From NCBI GenBank assembly GCA_003136575.1, contig PLEX01000147.1, positions 1-35,146 on the forward strand: DNA of 35,146 bases, written 5' to 3'. The notes under the pieces are model-generated. The model worked only from the letters and a program-made list of their open reading frames with translations, had not been told where the DNA came from and did no database searches. Origin of the DNA: Bryobacterales bacterium (GTDB taxonomy: Bacteria; Acidobacteriota; Terriglobia; Bryobacterales; Bryobacteraceae). Shown here piece after piece: positions 32,752 through 35,146 of the stretch (its first letter is position 1; every line of letters starts with the position of its first letter). The translations under genes and the position numbers were made by a program.

Positions 32752-34213
32752 GTTTCGTTTCTCCTCGTTCGTTATTCAGGCTCGCCCAGACGTGGCACGC
32801 AGCCAGGCTCCGAAACGGCGAAAACTTCGCCAACGCGGTCTTGACGCCGTCTTCGTCCGGGCGCTCTGCCGATCCATCGCTTCCCGCAAATCCGGCAAGA
32901 CCCCGAGCCAGGCCTGCGTCGCCCGCAGGTAAACAGTCGGCAAACCCAGCGCCCCGCAAAAAGACGTATTGGACAGTCCACGGACCCACCCCGCGAATGG
33001 CGCCCAACATGCGCGCGGCATGACGAACGGAAAGATTCCGGATTCGATCGACGGGCGCGTCTCCGTTCGCAACGGCTCGCGCGGCGGCCAGCAGATATTC
33101 CGCCTTCGAGGTTGAGAATTTCAGTTTCCGCAGGAACTCGATATCGACGTTCGCTAAAACGCTAGCCGCGGGAAAGGCTCGGAGCCCACTGGCCTCGTGC
33201 TGGCGGCCCAACGCTTCGATCAGCCCTCGCCGTAACCCAACTGCCGCCTGAAGGCTGATCTGCTGGCCCATGATGGCCCATCCCAAAGCCTCCCACGCCT
33301 CCGGAGTGAGGGGTATCCGCAAACCCCGCTGGCATCGAATCAGACCGCCGAGCAATTCATCTTGCGCGAATTGACGCTCGAACGATGCCGCATCGGAATC
33401 GAGTCCCAGCATCCGAACGACGGCCCGATGCGCGGCGTAACAACATCCCCTGTCGGTCGAGCAGACGGCGGTTCCTCCGCTGAAGACGATATCGACGGCG
33501 ATCGCCTTGCCGTCGACCTCAAAGCACTTCGTAAAGCCGTCGCCGCGAACGCGCTCGCTGACGCTTTCCCTGTCACGGCCGAAGAAATCGAGAATTTCTC
33601 GTTTTCGATATCCTTTCGGCAGACGCAGGATGAAGCAGTTCGTTCGCTCCAGGTTCGACCACGCCGCCGGAGTCAAGCCGGTGTGCGCGGAGAACTGTTG
33701 GTGAAAGGCCGATGCGCTGCCATAGCCGGCGGACGCCGCCGCCTCGGCCGGCTTCATCCCGTTTTCGAGTAATTGGCAAACGAAACCAATCCTGACGCGG
33801 CGGAGAAATGTGCCGGGCGATTCGTGGGCGTGTTCGCGAAACAGCTCATTTAGCGCGGTCCGGCTTAGGCCCGCCGCTTTCGCCAGGTCGTCAATGCCGT
33901 GGAATGCCGGTGGATTGTTCCGCGCTCGCGCCGCTGTTTGTTCGAACAGGGTTTCGTGAAATTCTTCACCCCGATAGAACGAGTCCGGGCGGCATCGGAA
34001 GCAGGGGCGAAGACCGCTGTGCCGGGCTTCGTCCGGGCTGTGAAAGAACCGGACGTTTTCGCGCCTTGGCCGCTTGGCGGGGCACGAAGGGAGGCAGTAG
34101 ATACCGGTTGTGAGAACGCCGGTCAGAAACTTACCGTCGTCGGCATGGTCGCGCAACAGGAACCGCTGGTAAAGCGCGTCGTCGTTCCACTTCACGATCC
34201 GTGCAGCAGGCAT
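32741..34213 (-). CDS. Ada regulator fused to AlkA DNA glycosylase
   Basis: A 490-residue two-part protein. Residues 1-80 are the Ada zinc domain with C40, C44, C71 and C74; C40 (GIYCLPSC) is the phosphotriester methyl acceptor that switches Ada into an activator. Residues 103-185 are an AraC-type double HTH (DDLAKAAGLSRTALNELFRE; AAASAGYGSASAFHQQFSAH). From about 195 comes the AlkA N-terminal domain (FILRLPKGYRKREILDFFGR), then the HhH-GPD glycosylase with LGAIRGVGPWTVQYVFLRG and catalytic D432 (GDAGL). It removes alkylated bases and probably activates its own operon on methylation. The C-terminal Ada O6-methylguanine domain is replaced by the separate ogt gene. Confidence 0.95.
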   Translation of the reverse strand: MPAARIVKWNDDALYQRFLLRDHADDGKFLTGVLTTGIYCLPSCPAKRPRRENVRFFHSPDEARHSGLRPCFRCRPDSFYRGEEFHETLFEQTAARARNNPPAFHGIDDLAKAAGLSRTALNELFREHAHESPGTFLRRVRIGFVCQLLENGMKPAEAAASAGYGSASAFHQQFSAHTGLTPAAWSNLERTNCFILRLPKGYRKREILDFFGRDRESVSERVRGDGFTKCFEVDGKAIAVDIVFSGGTAVCSTDRGCCYAAHRAVVRMLGLDSDAASFERQFAQDELLGGLIRCQRGLRIPLTPEAWEALGWAIMGQQISLQAAVGLRRGLIEALGRQHEASGLRAFPAASVLANVDIEFLRKLKFSTSKAEYLLAAARAVANGDAPVDRIRNLSVRHAARMLGAIRGVGPWTVQYVFLRGAGFADCLPAGDAGLARGLAGFAGSDGSAERPDEDGVKTALAKFSPFRSLAACHVWASLNNERGETKHDD

Positions 34214-34268
34214 GATCCGATCTTAGACCGGCCGCGAGCGGTGTGTCGTCCGGAATTGGCCGTTCAAA

Positions 34269-34709
34269 TCACTTCACTTCAAGATTGATTACCGGTTCGG
34301 GCTTCGTATCGAACGAACTCAATCGGTGGGGCGTGCTGGCCTTCCCGCTGAATTGCGCCCTCACCTCGTAGTCTACGTCTTTGCTCAGACCTGCGAAAAA
34401 GTACTCGCCTTTATCCTTAGTGATGAACGAGCGCACCTGGAGCGTCCGCGTGTTCTTAAGTTGCACGACGGCCCCGGCCACGGGCTTGCCATCGGCATCC
34501 GTTACCACGCCCTTCAGAGGCCGTTCGACAGCGGCTTTCTTCTGATCCTGCTTGCTGGGAACGCCGTCGTTCTCGCCTTTGCTCATCACAAACGCGGGAG
34601 GGCCGTTGCCGTTCAAATCCGAAGCCTTCGGATCAGTGTTCTGGCAAAAAGCGGGCGTCACGACGGCGAAAGCGACCGCCGGAAATAATAGAGCGATTCT
34701 GTTTGACAT
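34269..34709 (-). CDS. small secreted carboxypeptidase-regulatory-like protein
   Basis: A 146-residue exported protein. A signal peptide (MSNRIALLFPAVAFAVVTPA) and a polar linker (about 24-62) lead to one beta-sandwich domain of the CarboxypepD_reg/CNA-B type: LKGVVTDADGKPVAGAVVQL, TLQVRSFITKDKGEYFFAGL, DYEVRAQFSGKAS. Start ATG 34709 has GGAGG 12 bases upstream and TAAAAT beyond that. Such single-domain proteins are abundant in Acidobacteriota; the role is unknown, perhaps surface binding. Confidence 0.85.
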   Translation of the reverse strand: MSNRIALLFPAVAFAVVTPAFCQNTDPKASDLNGNGPPAFVMSKGENDGVPSKQDQKKAAVERPLKGVVTDADGKPVAGAVVQLKNTRTLQVRSFITKDKGEYFFAGLSKDVDYEVRAQFSGKASTPHRLSSFDTKPEPVINLEVK

Positions 34710-34777
34710 TCGATAATCCTGCCTCCGATTTTAACGCCGAACACCGTAGTCCGGCCAGCCAGCGGTACTGCGGCGAA

Positions 34778-35146
34778 TCAAACCCACCAGGCCGCGACCG
34801 GCTTGTCCCGAATCACGAGCGAATCGAGGAATTTCACCGCCTTGGTCAGTCCCTCTTCGGGCGACATCAGCGTGTCTTCATGCTCGACGGACAGTACGTA
34901 GTCGTAATTGAACATCCGCAGCGTGGAAATAAATTCGCTCCACCACTCGGCGCCATGCCCGTAGCCGCAGGTGCGGAAGATCCAGCTGCGATTCCGCTCG
35001 TCGGTATACAGTTTGGTATCGAGTACGCCGGTCTTCGGCAGATTGCGTTCGTAGATCTGCGTGTCCTTCGCGTGGACGTGGTAGATGCAATCGTCGAGCA
35101 CGCGGACTGCGGCGATCGGGTCGATTCCCTGCCAGAACATGTGGCT
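34778..35146 (-). CDS. sugar phosphate isomerase/epimerase, partial (C-terminus)
   Basis: The C-terminal 122 codons of a TIM-barrel sugar isomerase/epimerase; the frame is open through the right edge (SHMFWQGIDPIAAVRVL). The segment includes DDCIYHVHAKDTQIYERN, GHGAEWWSEFISTLRMFNYD and LSVEHEDTLMSPEEG, with the metal-ligand-type H in VHAKD and E in SVEHED. The pattern is of the large acidobacterial/planctomycete group of xylose-isomerase-like TIM barrels. It is not a close relative of the ketose 3-epimerase at 25108. Substrate unknown. Confidence 0.88.
   Translation of the reverse strand, partial: SHMFWQGIDPIAAVRVLDDCIYHVHAKDTQIYERNLPKTGVLDTKLYTDERNRSWIFRTCGYGHGAEWWSEFISTLRMFNYDYVLSVEHEDTLMSPEEGLTKAVKFLDSLVIRDKPVAAWWV

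Overview
The window is GC-rich DNA that most resembles the Acidobacteriota (Bryobacter/Solibacter-like); this is inferred from the gene families, not from a marker gene. Pointers are a reaction-centre-type dihaem cytochrome c with a LolA-like tail, a eukaryotic-type Ser/Thr kinase whose C-terminal remnant looks like a TolB/WD40 propeller, a PEP-CTERM protein, an octahaem cytochrome tied to a split cytochrome b, and a family of small secreted proteins with carboxypeptidase-regulatory-like domains. No rRNA, tRNA or CRISPR was found.

Layout: 1-0.73 kb, probable 5' part of a group II intron running off the left edge. 0.78-3.0 kb, trpD translationally coupled to an SH3-repeat lipoprotein. 3.1-4.4 kb, two toxin-antitoxin pairs in tandem (BrnT/BrnA-like, then RelE/ParE with Phd). 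4.5-5.9 kb, a Ser/Thr kinase gene whose two ends flank an oppositely oriented, frameshifted PEP-CTERM gene. 5.95-12.5 kb, a TonB-dependent receptor divergent from a three-gene operon (REC-PAS-GGDEF-EAL, YfiR, membrane histidine kinase): a likely outer-membrane-to-c-di-GMP signalling module. 12.56-13.0 kb, a 2[4Fe-4S] ferredoxin.

13.0-19.2 kb (minus strand) is a tight five-gene operon: cupredoxin, Rieske protein, b6-type cytochrome b, subunit IV-like cytochrome b, and a 1033-residue octahaem cytochrome c. It should form a quinol-oxidising bc-type complex with unusual electron-exit partners.

19.4-28.5 kb mixes intact genes with many broken ones: a class III aminotransferase (HpnO-like), an FAD oxidoreductase, a YceI protein, a malic-enzyme N-terminus fused to an ISAzo13-type transposase remnant, and a split winged-helix gene. 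Intact genes among them are a 55-aa peptide, the dihaem reaction-centre-type cytochrome, an outer-membrane barrel-like protein, and a ketose 3-epimerase/ROK sugar kinase pair. 28.6-35.1 kb is housekeeping and accessory: signal peptidase I, a sulfite-oxidase-fold molybdoenzyme, an unknown secreted protein next to an exported methyltransferase, an Ada-AlkA/Ogt alkylation-repair operon, a small secreted protein and a partial sugar isomerase.

Recurring feature: TATAAT boxes lie only 9-11 bases upstream of the start codons of at least two genes, pointing to leaderless or very short-leader transcripts.
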